DNA of 37,992 nucleotides from Planctomycetota bacterium (GTDB lineage Bacteria; Planctomycetota; Phycisphaerae; Tepidisphaerales; Tepidisphaeraceae): assembly GCA_023417885.1 (NCBI GenBank), contig JAEZED010000078.1, positions 1 through 37,992 of the forward strand, given 5' to 3'. This document shows positions 16,603 through 24,708 of the stretch, one piece after another; the stretch's first letter is position 1, and the number at the start of each line of letters is the position of its first letter. A program made the position numbers and the translations under genes. The notes under the pieces were generated by a model. That model was given only the letters and a program-made list of their open reading frames with translations, had not been told where the DNA came from and ran no database searches.

Positions 16603-17484
16603 TCACTCGACGTTCTGCACCTGCTCCTTCAGCCGGTCGATCGCCCCCTTGATCTCCACGATGTGCCCCGCGATCTGGGCGTCGTTCGCCTTCGAGCCGA
16701 TCGTGTTCGCCTCCCGCAGCATCTCCTGGGCGATGAAATCCAGCTTGCGCCCCACGTGCTCACCGTCGCCGCTGCGCACCGACGACTCGAACTGCTCCAC
16801 GTGGTGCGACAGCCGGTGAAGCTCCTCGCTGATGTCGCTGCGCTCCGCGAACACCGCGACTTCCTTCAGCAGCGCCTGCTCGTCCACCTTCAGCTCCGCC
16901 TTGGCCATCAGCTCGTTCACGCGCGACACGAGCCGGTCGTAGTACTGCTCCACGACGCCGCCGGACCGGGCGCGGACGCCCTCCAGGTGCTCCGCGATCC
17001 GGCGCGTGTGAAGCAGCAGATCCGCCAGGAGCGCCTCCCCCTCGCGCCGGCGCATCTCCAGCAGCTTGTCGGCCGCCTTCTGCGTCAGTTCGAGGATCAC
17101 CGGGCGATGCCGCTCCAGTTCGCTCGTCTCCTCGTCGGTCTCGGCGCTCACCAGGACCCCCGGGAGCATGAGAAGCCGCTCCGGCTCGGTGACGTTGAAA
17201 CCCGCCTGCGCCAGCTGCCCCACGTAGCTGCGCAGGGCGTCGGCGTCGATGTGCGCCGGGGCCTCCGACTCCGCCGCCTTCATCTTCAGCGTGAAGACGA
17301 CGCTGCCGCGCCCCACGCGCTTACGCAGGATGCTCTCGATCTCCGCCTCCAGCGCCGAGACCGATTCGGGCAGCCGGATCGTCGGCTTGAAGTAGCGGTT
17401 GTTGAGGCTCTTGATCTCGACCAGGTACCGGCTCCCATCCCGCTCGGCGGCGGCGTCTCCGAAACCGGTCATGCTGTAGATCAT
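16603..17484 (-). CDS. yicC: YicC family endoribonuclease
   Basis: A 293-residue YicC-type protein; the family has been shown to cleave RNA. It opens with the signature MIYSMTGFGDA and VEIKSLNNRYF, and closes with the conserved C-terminal block GRKLDFIAQEMLREANTIGS and KANDAQI. The middle is helical and charged, as is usual. It lies next to gmk, an order seen in many bacteria. The secG stop is 53 nt upstream. The start ATG is fixed by the conserved N-terminal motif. Confidence 0.93.
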   Translation of the reverse strand: MIYSMTGFGDAAAERDGSRYLVEIKSLNNRYFKPTIRLPESVSALEAEIESILRKRVGRGSVVFTLKMKAAESEAPAHIDADALRSYVGQLAQAGFNVTEPERLLMLPGVLVSAETDEETSELERHRPVILELTQKAADKLLEMRRREGEALLADLLLHTRRIAEHLEGVRARSGGVVEQYYDRLVSRVNELMAKAELKVDEQALLKEVAVFAERSDISEELHRLSHHVEQFESSVRSGDGEHVGRKLDFIAQEMLREANTIGSKANDAQIAGHIVEIKGAIDRLKEQVQNVE

Positions 17485-17537
17485 GGCGGCTCTGGCGCCT
17501 GCGGCGCGTGCGTTGGGAGTGGCAGGGGGTCTGCGAA

Positions 17538-17951
17538 CTATTCGGGCTGCTCGCCCGGTTCTGCGGCGCCGTCGGCGGCGGGGACGATCCCCGGCTCAGG
17601 CGTGGCGGGGGCGTCTGGGAAGGAACTCCCCGGCTCGTTGGGGGCAGCCGTCTCCTCACCCTCGAGGGTGTCGTCCGCGACGCCGACGGGGGCAACTGCG
17701 GCAGCCTGGCCGGCCATGTAGTCGGTCGTCCAGATCAGCCCACAGGAGAGCACGAGGAAGACGAGAAAGACGACACTCGTCACCCAGGTGAGCATGTCGC
17801 CGGTCTTCGTGCCGAACGCGGTGTTCCCGCCGGCCCCGCCGAACGCGCTGGAAAGGCCGCCGCCGCGCCCCTTCTGAATGAGGATCAGAAGGATCAGGAA
17901 GACGCAGACGAAGCCGAAGAGCAGGGCCAGCGGATAGAAGACGAAGCTCAT
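17538..17951 (-). CDS. secG: Preprotein translocase subunit SecG
   Basis: SecG is the small accessory subunit of SecYEG. Two membrane helices (about residues 3-24 and 54-75) flank the conserved cytoplasmic loop IQKGRGGGLSSAFGG and NTAFGTKTGD. The 137-residue length exceeds typical SecG because of an acidic, proline-rich tail of about 55 residues (APNEPGSSFPDAPATPEPG). tpiA lies 42 nt upstream on the same strand; tpiA-secG is a common pairing. Confidence 0.93.
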   Translation of the reverse strand: MSFVFYPLALLFGFVCVFLILLILIQKGRGGGLSSAFGGAGGNTAFGTKTGDMLTWVTSVVFLVFLVLSCGLIWTTDYMAGQAAAVAPVGVADDTLEGEETAAPNEPGSSFPDAPATPEPGIVPAADGAAEPGEQPE

Positions 17952-17993
17952 GTGGGGGGATTCTAGGGGCGCGCGACGCCCGGTTCGATGGCC

Positions 17994-18743
17994 TCAGGCG
18001 ACGCCACGGGCCGCCTTCACGATCGGCAGAAACGTTTCGGCCTTCAGGCTGGCCCCGCCGACCAGGGCGCCGTCGACATCGGGGCAGCCCATGAGGCCCG
18101 CCGCGTTCTCCGGCTTCACGCTTCCGCCGTAAATGATGCGTACGCGGTCGGCGAAGTCCTTGTTCCACTCCTCGGCCAGCTCCGAGCGGATGTAGGCGTG
18201 TACTTCCTGAGCCTGGTCGTCCGTGGCGTTCTTTCCCGTGCCGATCGCCCAGACCGGCTCGTAGGCGATGACCAGCCGATCAGGCTCGTCCATCTTCGGC
18301 GAGAGCTCGGCAAGCTGCTGCTCGATCACCGAAAAAGTCCGCTCCGCCTCCCGCTCCTCAAGCGTCTCCCCCACGCAGTGGACGAGCACCAGCCCCGCGT
18401 TGTAGACGGCCGACGCCTTACGGGCCAGCAGATCCGTCCCCTCACCCAGGATGTGCCGGCGCTCGGAGTGGCCCACGAGGACGAAGTCGCACCCGACGTC
18501 CTTGAGCATCTCGACGCTGATCTCCCCCGTGAACGCCCCGCCCGGCTCGCAGTAGGCGTTCTGAGCACCCAGGAGCACCGCATCCCCCAGCACCTCGGAG
18601 ATGAGCGGCAGGTAAACCAGCGGCGGGGCACAGCCGACGTCCATCCCCGCTGGCGACCCCTCCGCGACGGCGTGGGCCAGCGCCAGGCCGCTGGCGCGGT
18701 TGGTGTTCATCTTCCAGTTTCCGGCAACGAACGGCTTGCGCAT
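17994..18743 (-). CDS. tpiA: Triosephosphate isomerase
   Basis: TpiA interconverts dihydroxyacetone phosphate and glyceraldehyde 3-phosphate. The catalytic residues are all visible: lysine in GNWKMN, histidine in VGHSERR and glutamate in AYEPVWAIGTG. The phosphate-binding motifs IIYGGSVKPENA and DGALVGGASLK are intact. At 249 residues it is full length. It is followed by secG, and preceded at 101 nt by the lipoprotein gene with a palindrome between them, so a transcript boundary there is possible. Confidence 0.97.
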   Translation of the reverse strand: MRKPFVAGNWKMNTNRASGLALAHAVAEGSPAGMDVGCAPPLVYLPLISEVLGDAVLLGAQNAYCEPGGAFTGEISVEMLKDVGCDFVLVGHSERRHILGEGTDLLARKASAVYNAGLVLVHCVGETLEEREAERTFSVIEQQLAELSPKMDEPDRLVIAYEPVWAIGTGKNATDDQAQEVHAYIRSELAEEWNKDFADRVRIIYGGSVKPENAAGLMGCPDVDGALVGGASLKAETFLPIVKAARGVA

Positions 18744-18802
18744 CGGGGCGCATCATACGCCCGACGGCCCCTGCGTCGAGTTGGAGCCGCGCGGACGCAT
18801 TC

Positions 18803-18826
18803 GCCGCGGCACCGCGTGCCGCAGGA
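18803..18826. repeat. Dispersed palindrome, copy B
   Basis: GCCGCGGCACCGCGTGCCGC followed by AGGA, 19 nt past the stop of the copper-site lipoprotein gene. It matches copy A (9541) at all but one position and copy C (28031, inverted) over 18 nt. Confidence 0.65.
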
Positions 18827-18844
18827 CTCGAGGAAAGGCGAGAC

Positions 18845-19594
18845 TCAGCTTCCGCGACGGGCGAAGATGAAGCCGGCGACGACTTCCCCGGCGTCGGCCA
18901 CCGTGATCTGCTCCGTACGTGTGCCGAACCGCTCGTGCCAGGCCTTGAGCGTGTACTGCCCGGCGGGCACGCGCTCGATCGTGAACCGGCCGGCGGCGTC
19001 GGTGACGGCGAAGAACGGGTGGGCGAAGACCCCCACGTACGCCTCCATCCACGGGTGGACGTCGCAGCGGATCCGGACGGGGTCGGCCTCCGGGTAGCTG
19101 AACTCCACCGCCCGCTCCTCCGTCGCCTTCTCCAGGCTGAAGTTGGTGTTGGCGTTCCGGGACGGGGTGTAGTGGACGTTGTGCAGCTCCATGTCGCTGT
19201 TGCGCGCGATCATCGGCTGCCCGACCTGCACGCCCACCACGTGCGGCACGAAGCGGCAATCCACCTGGTCCAGGAGGACGGCCTCGCGCTCCGCGCCGGT
19301 CGAGCGGGGGGCGTCTTCCAGGAAGACCAGCACGTTCGCCAGCTCACCCGCCTCGCCGACCACCGCCCACTCCTCGGTGATGTCCGCGCAGTGCTTCGCC
19401 GCCTCGATCGGCTTCATCACCGGCGCCTCCCCCTCGAAACGCACGGTGCCGGTGACGGTCGCCTCGCCCCAGGTCGGGGCGGGCAGATCTGCCAGCGCCA
19501 GCCCGCTGGAACGATCCTCGCGGCAACCCTTGGGCGCGCAGCCGGAAATGAGCAGGGCCCCGCCGATCAGGAGCAGAACGGTTCGCTTGTTCAT
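18845..19594 (-). CDS. Cupredoxin-like lipoprotein in the heme A locus
   Basis: A 249-residue exported protein. The signal peptide ends in lipobox LISGC (Cys19), so it should be lipid-anchored outside the cytoplasmic membrane. A central beta domain has the pattern NSDMELHNVHY (about residue 137) and CDVHPWM (about 176), which could supply His, Cys, His and Met ligands of a type-1 copper site. A carboxypeptidase-regulatory-like beta sandwich follows (GRFTIERVPAGQYTLKAWHE). I infer a role in electron transfer or copper delivery to a cytochrome oxidase, because ctaB and ctaA lie directly upstream. The ATG at 19594 is preferred to a GTG 12 nt earlier. Confidence 0.8.
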   Translation of the reverse strand: MNKRTVLLLIGGALLISGCAPKGCREDRSSGLALADLPAPTWGEATVTGTVRFEGEAPVMKPIEAAKHCADITEEWAVVGEAGELANVLVFLEDAPRSTGAEREAVLLDQVDCRFVPHVVGVQVGQPMIARNSDMELHNVHYTPSRNANTNFSLEKATEERAVEFSYPEADPVRIRCDVHPWMEAYVGVFAHPFFAVTDAAGRFTIERVPAGQYTLKAWHERFGTRTEQITVADAGEVVAGFIFARRGS

Positions 19595-19624
19595 GGTCAG
19601 GTTCACGAGAGGGGTCGGAGGCCG

Positions 19625-20557
19625 CTACGCCTTGTCCAGCATCATCACGATCAGCAGCAGCGGCAGGTAGAGAATCGAAGTCAGGAACAGCCGGCGCGCC
19701 TCCGCCTTCCCCGGCGAACGCCACACCGCCAGCCCGGCGTTCAGGAACCACACCCCCAGCGCCAGCGATGCCGCCGCATACCACCAGCCGGCGGCACCCA
19801 CCAGCGTCGGCATCAGTGCCGCAGGCACGAGCAGCGCCAGGAAGACCACCGCCTGCCGCGCCGTGCGCGCAACGCCGTTCCGGCATGCCGGCAGCATTGC
19901 GTATCCGCCGCGGGCGTAGTCGTCCCGGTAAAGAAGGGCCAGGCCGAAGAAGTGGGGCATCTGCCACACGAACAGGATGCCGAAGAGCGCCCAGGCCGTC
20001 GGCGTCAGCGCGTTCTCGAACGCCGCGACGCCCATCATCGGCGGGATCGCCCCGGGCACGGCGCCCACCAGCGTGTTCAGCCACGTCCGGCGCTTCAGCG
20101 GCGTGTAGATGAGCACGTAGCTCAGCAGCGTGAAGAGCCCCAGCCCGGCGGTGAGCGGGTTCACGAGCAGCGCCAGCAATGCCGTCCCCGCTGCGCCCAG
20201 TCCCAGTCCCAGGCCCAGCGCCACGCCCGCCGGGAGCAGGCCCGACGGCAGGGGGCGCCGGCTCGTCCGCGGCATCAGGGCGTCGTACTCGCGCTCCAGG
20301 AACTGGTTGAGCGCCCCGGCCCCGCCCGCGGTCAGGGCCGTTCCGATCAGGGTGTTCAGGAAGAGCCAGGGCCGATCCAGCAGGCCGGCGGCGCCCGCCG
20401 CCAGGTAGCAGCCGACGGCGGTGGTGATGATCACCAGGAAGTTCAGCCGGGGCTTGGTCAGCTCGTACAGGCCGGCCAATCGCGCCCGAACTCCCGGCGC
20501 GACCGCAGGGGTCGAGGCGCCAAGCTGAGAAGAGATGTCACTCGTGGCCGTGGTCAT
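19625..20557 (-). CDS. ctaB: Protoheme IX farnesyltransferase (heme O synthase)
   Basis: CtaB attaches a farnesyl group to heme B, making heme O for cytochrome oxidases. This is a 310-residue UbiA-type membrane protein with about nine hydrophobic segments. It begins YELTKPRLNFLV, and the first prenyl-diphosphate motif NQFLEREYDALMPRTSRRPL is complete. The second aspartate-rich loop is YRDDYARGGYAMLP. ctaA is 33 nt upstream, and the copper-site lipoprotein starts 30 nt downstream, so the three form a tight set. Confidence 0.95.
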   Translation of the reverse strand: MTTATSDISSQLGASTPAVAPGVRARLAGLYELTKPRLNFLVIITTAVGCYLAAGAAGLLDRPWLFLNTLIGTALTAGGAGALNQFLEREYDALMPRTSRRPLPSGLLPAGVALGLGLGLGAAGTALLALLVNPLTAGLGLFTLLSYVLIYTPLKRRTWLNTLVGAVPGAIPPMMGVAAFENALTPTAWALFGILFVWQMPHFFGLALLYRDDYARGGYAMLPACRNGVARTARQAVVFLALLVPAALMPTLVGAAGWWYAAASLALGVWFLNAGLAVWRSPGKAEARRLFLTSILYLPLLLIVMMLDKA

Positions 20558-20590
20558 GTAAGGATCATCCGCCGCGGGATTATGCGCAAG

Positions 20591-22018
20591 TCACACCGAC
20601 ACGGGCACCCCGACCTCCGCATCAGGGGCAAGTTGTCGCGGTTGGGCCGTCGGCGCCGGGTCGCGACCCACGGCCGTCTCCGACGCAGCGGGCCGCCAAC
20701 CGTACAGGCGGGCAGCCCTGACCGTCAAAAGCCAGCAGCTCAGAAACAGCACCGCCCCGACCGCCACGTGCGACGTCGCGATGTCCGCCGGCTTGTTCAT
20801 CCAGACCGTCGTCATCCCCAGCGCCGCCTGCACCACCAGCAGCGCCGCGACAAGCCACACATGACGCGACGGACGCACCGCGCGGTCAATCCCCCGCGCC
20901 GCCGTCATCACCCAGATCACGCCAAGCGTCACGAGCACCGCGCCGAGTCGATGGGCCGTGTGGAGCCAGATCGCGCCCAGCGTCGTGGGCGCCAGCTTGT
21001 AGTCGAACACCCGGATGTCGTTCGCCCGTGCCAGCCCCTCCTCCGACGCCGGCGGAACCAGCCGGCCATAGCTCAGCGGGAAATCCGGCACCGCCATCCC
21101 CGCCTCGTAGTGCCGCATGAAGGCGGCGACGATGAGCTGCGCGAAGACCAGCAGCGTCACCACGCCGGACGCCAGGGCGAGCCGCCAGAACGCGGGCCTC
21201 CCATCGCGCTGGGCGGCGACGCGGTCGGACATCATCCACCACCCGCTCGTCGCCAGAGCCAGGAACCCCGCGAGGCAGAAGGTGAGCTGCGCGAAGATGC
21301 CGTGCGTGATGGCAAGTTCGAGATTCACTTCCGTCACCCGAAGCCCGCCGAGCAGGCCCTGCACGCAGATCGTGATGAGCAGGGCCAACGCGGTCCAGCG
21401 CACCCAGCGCCGCGGCTCGCGCGTCCGCGCCAGCCAGCCGAGCAGGGTGACGACGCCAAGCCCGCCGAAACCGCTTACGAGGTGCCCGAACAGGCGGTGC
21501 TGCCCCCCGACGTCGGCCCGCATGATCACGTAGCTCGCGATGGCCAGAAGGCCGAGCACGAGGGCGCTCCACCCCCAGCGGCGGCGCGCTGCCGAACTGC
21601 GGCTCGGGCCCCACGCCCAAAGCGTCGCCGCAACCGCGAACAGACCCGCCAGGGAGCCGAGCAGGCGATGCGTGTGCTCGTAGAAGATCCCGCCCGCCGA
21701 CTCGCCGAGCCACAGGCTCCACGGAACGGCGAACATGTTGTAGCCGTAGGTGTTGGGCCAGTCGGGAACGCTCATCCCCGCGCCGTGGCTGGTGGTGAGC
21801 CCGCCGAACCAGATCAACGGGAACATCGCCGCCAGCGTCGCGATTGCCCAGCGGTGGAGGCCGACGCTCGGCCCGTCGGGCGCGCGGGCGTAACCCAGCG
21901 CCACCGGCGCGGGCTGCGTCTCGCGGGTTCGGGCAGGATGGGATGGGCCCACGGCGGGCCAATCGTAGTGCCGCGGGGGAACCTGCCGCGACCGGGCGAT
22001 TGTGACAAACGGCCACAT
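20591..22018 (-). CDS. ctaA: Heme A synthase (COX15/CtaA)
   Basis: CtaA oxidises the C8 methyl of heme O to give heme A. About eight membrane helices are visible in two similar halves. Histidine motifs that bind heme are YEHTHRLLGS, GQHRLFGHL, HTAHRLGA and SHVAVGAV, and GGLTTSHGAGMSVPDWP is the usual first loop. The ATG at 22018 gives 475 residues with a 50-residue hydrophilic lead; GTG codons at 21952 and 21904 would sit closer to the first helix. The frame is open to 22141 but that would overlap the divergent TPR gene. The oxidase subunit genes themselves are not in view. Confidence 0.93.
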   Translation of the reverse strand: MWPFVTIARSRQVPPRHYDWPAVGPSHPARTRETQPAPVALGYARAPDGPSVGLHRWAIATLAAMFPLIWFGGLTTSHGAGMSVPDWPNTYGYNMFAVPWSLWLGESAGGIFYEHTHRLLGSLAGLFAVAATLWAWGPSRSSAARRRWGWSALVLGLLAIASYVIMRADVGGQHRLFGHLVSGFGGLGVVTLLGWLARTREPRRWVRWTALALLITICVQGLLGGLRVTEVNLELAITHGIFAQLTFCLAGFLALATSGWWMMSDRVAAQRDGRPAFWRLALASGVVTLLVFAQLIVAAFMRHYEAGMAVPDFPLSYGRLVPPASEEGLARANDIRVFDYKLAPTTLGAIWLHTAHRLGAVLVTLGVIWVMTAARGIDRAVRPSRHVWLVAALLVVQAALGMTTVWMNKPADIATSHVAVGAVLFLSCWLLTVRAARLYGWRPAASETAVGRDPAPTAQPRQLAPDAEVGVPVSV

Positions 22019-22139
22019 TTGCCGGCGCCGATGCGTCGCCGCCACGTCCGGGAATAGCCCGATCGCCATTGCCGGCATGAGGGCCAGGCGGATCGTCAAT
22101 GCCCGCCCGGCCGCCCGCCCGATGTAGGCGGTGAAGACC

Positions 22140-22859
22140 ATGACTCATCCCATCCGACTGCTCCTGCCGCTCCTGTGCCTGTTGTTCCTGTCCGCCTGCA
22201 CGGCCGGCCGGGACAGCGATGCCCAGGCTTCCGGCGACCCGTTCCGCGGCGACCCGAAGGTGACGCCACAGGTGCACTTCCTCTCGGGGCAGCTCATGGA
22301 GTCGAAGATCGCCTCCGACACCGACGCCGGGAAGCTGAGCGACACGCAGGCCAACCAGTATCGAACAGCGGCCCTGGCCCAGTATGCCGCGGCCCTGAAG
22401 CTCGATCCGAACCACACGCCCAGCCTCCACCGCAGCGGCGTGCTGCTGTCGCAGATGAAGCGCCACGAACAGGCGCTGGCAATGTGGAGCCGCTACGTCG
22501 AGGCGACTGGCCGCACGCCCAACAGTCTCGTGAACCTCGGCCTCGCCCTGGAGATGGCGGGGCGGCACGCGCAGGCGGAGGAAACCTATCGCGAGGCCAC
22601 ACGCATCGATTCGGCCCACAAGCACGCCCACGTGAACCTCGGCCTGCTGCTGGCGCGGCAGGGACAGATGCAGCCGGCGCAGTCGACGCTGTCGGTCGTT
22701 CTCGACGCGCCGGCGGTTCACTGGCACCTCGGCCTCGCCCTCGAAGCGGCGGGACGATCGCGCGAGGCCGACCAGCAGTTCCGCGCCGCCGCGGCGCTCG
22801 ATCCCGCTTACGCCCAGCGACCGCGCCTCCCTTCGGCGGCGTCGGCCAAGGTGGATTGA
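22140..22859 (+). CDS. TPR-repeat lipoprotein
   Basis: A 239-residue protein with a signal peptide ending in lipobox LSAC (Cys20), so it should be anchored in a membrane facing the periplasm. At least three tetratricopeptide-like repeats are visible: ALAQYAAALKLDPNHTPSLH, then LVNLGLALEMAGRHAQAEE, and HVNLGLLLARQGQMQPAQS. A last partial one is LALEAAGRSREADQQF. TPRs usually hold protein complexes together; partners are unknown. It diverges from ctaA and converges on recQ with a 3-nt gap. A GTG 9 nt upstream is an alternative start. Confidence 0.83.
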   Translation: MTHPIRLLLPLLCLLFLSACTAGRDSDAQASGDPFRGDPKVTPQVHFLSGQLMESKIASDTDAGKLSDTQANQYRTAALAQYAAALKLDPNHTPSLHRSGVLLSQMKRHEQALAMWSRYVEATGRTPNSLVNLGLALEMAGRHAQAEETYREATRIDSAHKHAHVNLGLLLARQGQMQPAQSTLSVVLDAPAVHWHLGLALEAAGRSREADQQFRAAAALDPAYAQRPRLPSAASAKVD

Positions 22860-22862
22860 CGC

Positions 22863-24569
22863 TCAGAGCGCCTTCATCAGCCTGCGCCGCTGCGCGAAGT
22901 CAGCGACGAGTGACTTGCTTCCCACCGACTCGAACAGGACGACCACCTTCTTCCCGTCGTACCGCTGCACGGTGCCGCGGCCGAACTTGCGGTGCTCCAC
23001 CGCCGAGCCGACCGCGAAGGGAACCGCGGCGTCGTGCTCCTCCTTGCGCTCCTCGGCGGCGCCGGCGCGGCCTGTGCGGCAGTTGTCGCAATGGCCGCAC
23101 GGCTCGATCTGCTGACCGAAGTACTCCAGGATCGTCACGCGCCGGCACCGGCTTGTCTCGGCATATCCCTGCATCGCCGCCAGGCGCGCGGCGCGGTAGT
23201 CGCGGAAGCGATCCTGCTCGGCGATGACCTGATCCGCCGTCTCGGAGATCGCCTTCGCTGAAGCTTTGCGCAGCACGGAGACCGCCTCCCCGTCCAGCTC
23301 CATCTCGATCGCGCCCAGCTGCTCCAGCAGGTCGAGCGTGCGCCGGAGCTTGCCGCCGGACTGCTCCGTCTCCTCGCGCAGGCGCTCGAAGGTGATGCTC
23401 GTCCCGTCGCCGATCGTCGTCTCCAGCACGTCCGCGACCTCGTCCGCATCCAGCCGCGCGGGGGCCGAAAGCGTCTTCTGAAGGCCCAGGTCCGCCTCCC
23501 GGTAGAGCAGGAGCGTCGCGGCGGGCTCGCCGTCGCGCCCGGCGCGGCCGATCTCCTGGTAGAAGCTGTCGAGCGAGTCGGGGACGTCGTAGTGGAGCAC
23601 GAAGCGCACGTCCGCCTTGTCCACGCCCATGCCGAAGGCGTTCGTCGCGACGATCACCGGCATCCGCCCCTCCATGAAGCGCACCTGCGCTTCCTCCCGC
23701 TCGTCGCGCCCCATCCCGCCGTGATAGAAGCCCGCCTCGATATTGTTCTCCGACAGCAGCGCCGCGACCTCCTCCGCATGGGCGCGGGTCGCGACGTAGA
23801 CGATGCCGCAGCAGTCGTTGATCGCACCGCACCCCGCCTGATCCGCGAGGCGCCGGACCCGATCCGCCACGAGCCGGCGCTTCGTCTCCTCGTCCGGCAT
23901 CCGCTCCACCTCCAACCAGAGGTTCGGCCGGTCGAGATGCCCGACGAGCATCTTTGGCTCGCGCATGCCGAGGATGCGCACGATGTCCTCCTGCACGGTC
24001 GGCGTGGCGGTGGCGGTGAGGGCGAGCACGCGCGGCCGGCCACGCTTCCGGCGCGCGGCGGCGAGACGGTCGATGACCTTTCCGAGCTGGGCATAGTCGG
24101 GGCGGAAATCGTGTCCCCATTCGCTGACGCAGTGCGCCTCATCCACGACGAAGAGCGAGGGCGGATTCGCCTCGAGGCGCGAGAGCGTCTCCTCCCCCAT
24201 CACCTGCTCGGGCGCGAGGAAGAGATACTCGAGCCGGCCATCGGCGAGCATCTCCCACGTCTCGCGGCGTCCGCCGGCGGAGGTGTGGCTGTTGAGCACG
24301 CGTCCCTCGGGGAGGTCATGCCCCTCGATGTGCGCGACCTGGTCATGCTGAAGGGCGATCAGCGGGGAGATGACGAGCGTCGGCCCGTCCATGAGGACGC
24401 CGGTGACCTGGTAGATCGCGCTCTTGCCGCTGCCGGTGGGGAGGACCGCCAGCGTGTCATGCCCCTGGAGGAGCATGCGGACAACCTGCTCCTGCTCTTC
24501 GAAGAGCGACTCAAACCCGAACCGCTCCCGGGCGATCTGGCGAAGGGCTGCACGTAGTGTCTGCTCCAT
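22863..24569 (-). CDS. recQ: RecQ-type ATP-dependent DNA helicase
   Basis: A 568-residue 3'-5' helicase. The motor has Walker A LPTGSGKSAIYQ (about residue 45), DEAHCVSEWGHDFRP (about 140), TATATPTVQEDI and motif VI YQEIGRAGRDGEP. The RecQ zinc-binding domain is present (CRRVTILEYFGQ, then CGHCDNC). There is no HRDC domain. The last 50 residues (VGSAVEHRKFGRGTVQRYDG) instead resemble the Tudor-like tail of PcrA/UvrD helicases, which contacts RNA polymerase in that family. The ATG giving MEQTLRAALRQIARERFGF is chosen; the frame is open further upstream into the promoter of the calcium-repeat gene. Confidence 0.93.
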   Translation of the reverse strand: MEQTLRAALRQIARERFGFESLFEEQEQVVRMLLQGHDTLAVLPTGSGKSAIYQVTGVLMDGPTLVISPLIALQHDQVAHIEGHDLPEGRVLNSHTSAGGRRETWEMLADGRLEYLFLAPEQVMGEETLSRLEANPPSLFVVDEAHCVSEWGHDFRPDYAQLGKVIDRLAAARRKRGRPRVLALTATATPTVQEDIVRILGMREPKMLVGHLDRPNLWLEVERMPDEETKRRLVADRVRRLADQAGCGAINDCCGIVYVATRAHAEEVAALLSENNIEAGFYHGGMGRDEREEAQVRFMEGRMPVIVATNAFGMGVDKADVRFVLHYDVPDSLDSFYQEIGRAGRDGEPAATLLLYREADLGLQKTLSAPARLDADEVADVLETTIGDGTSITFERLREETEQSGGKLRRTLDLLEQLGAIEMELDGEAVSVLRKASAKAISETADQVIAEQDRFRDYRAARLAAMQGYAETSRCRRVTILEYFGQQIEPCGHCDNCRTGRAGAAEERKEEHDAAVPFAVGSAVEHRKFGRGTVQRYDGKKVVVLFESVGSKSLVADFAQRRRLMKAL

Positions 24570-24641
24570 ATCGGCAAGCGAGGCAAACCACAGGCCGACG
24601 CCGCCGACCGATTCCGGGGGAGGCGACTCCAAGTTCAGCCA

Positions 24642-24671
24642 TTGACACGGGTTCCGAGCACCCGCAACGAT
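24642..24671 (+). promoter_or_regulatory. Predicted promoter of the first calcium-repeat gene
   Basis: A perfect -35 box TTGACA, an 18-nt spacer and a weak -10 box AACGAT (3 of 6). The start would be near 24679, leaving a leader of about 30 nt with GGAGGT at 24700-24705. Confidence 0.45.
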
Positions 24672-24708
24672 CGGAATATCCCCTCCTTCCAACCGCACCG
24701 GAGGTCTC

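Noticed and set aside
18935..22057. A plus-strand open frame of 1040 codons
   Set aside because: It is antisense to the copper-site lipoprotein, ctaB and ctaA, all with clear family motifs. Its translation is rich in R, Q and H with no domain, as expected of an opposite-strand frame in GC-rich DNA.
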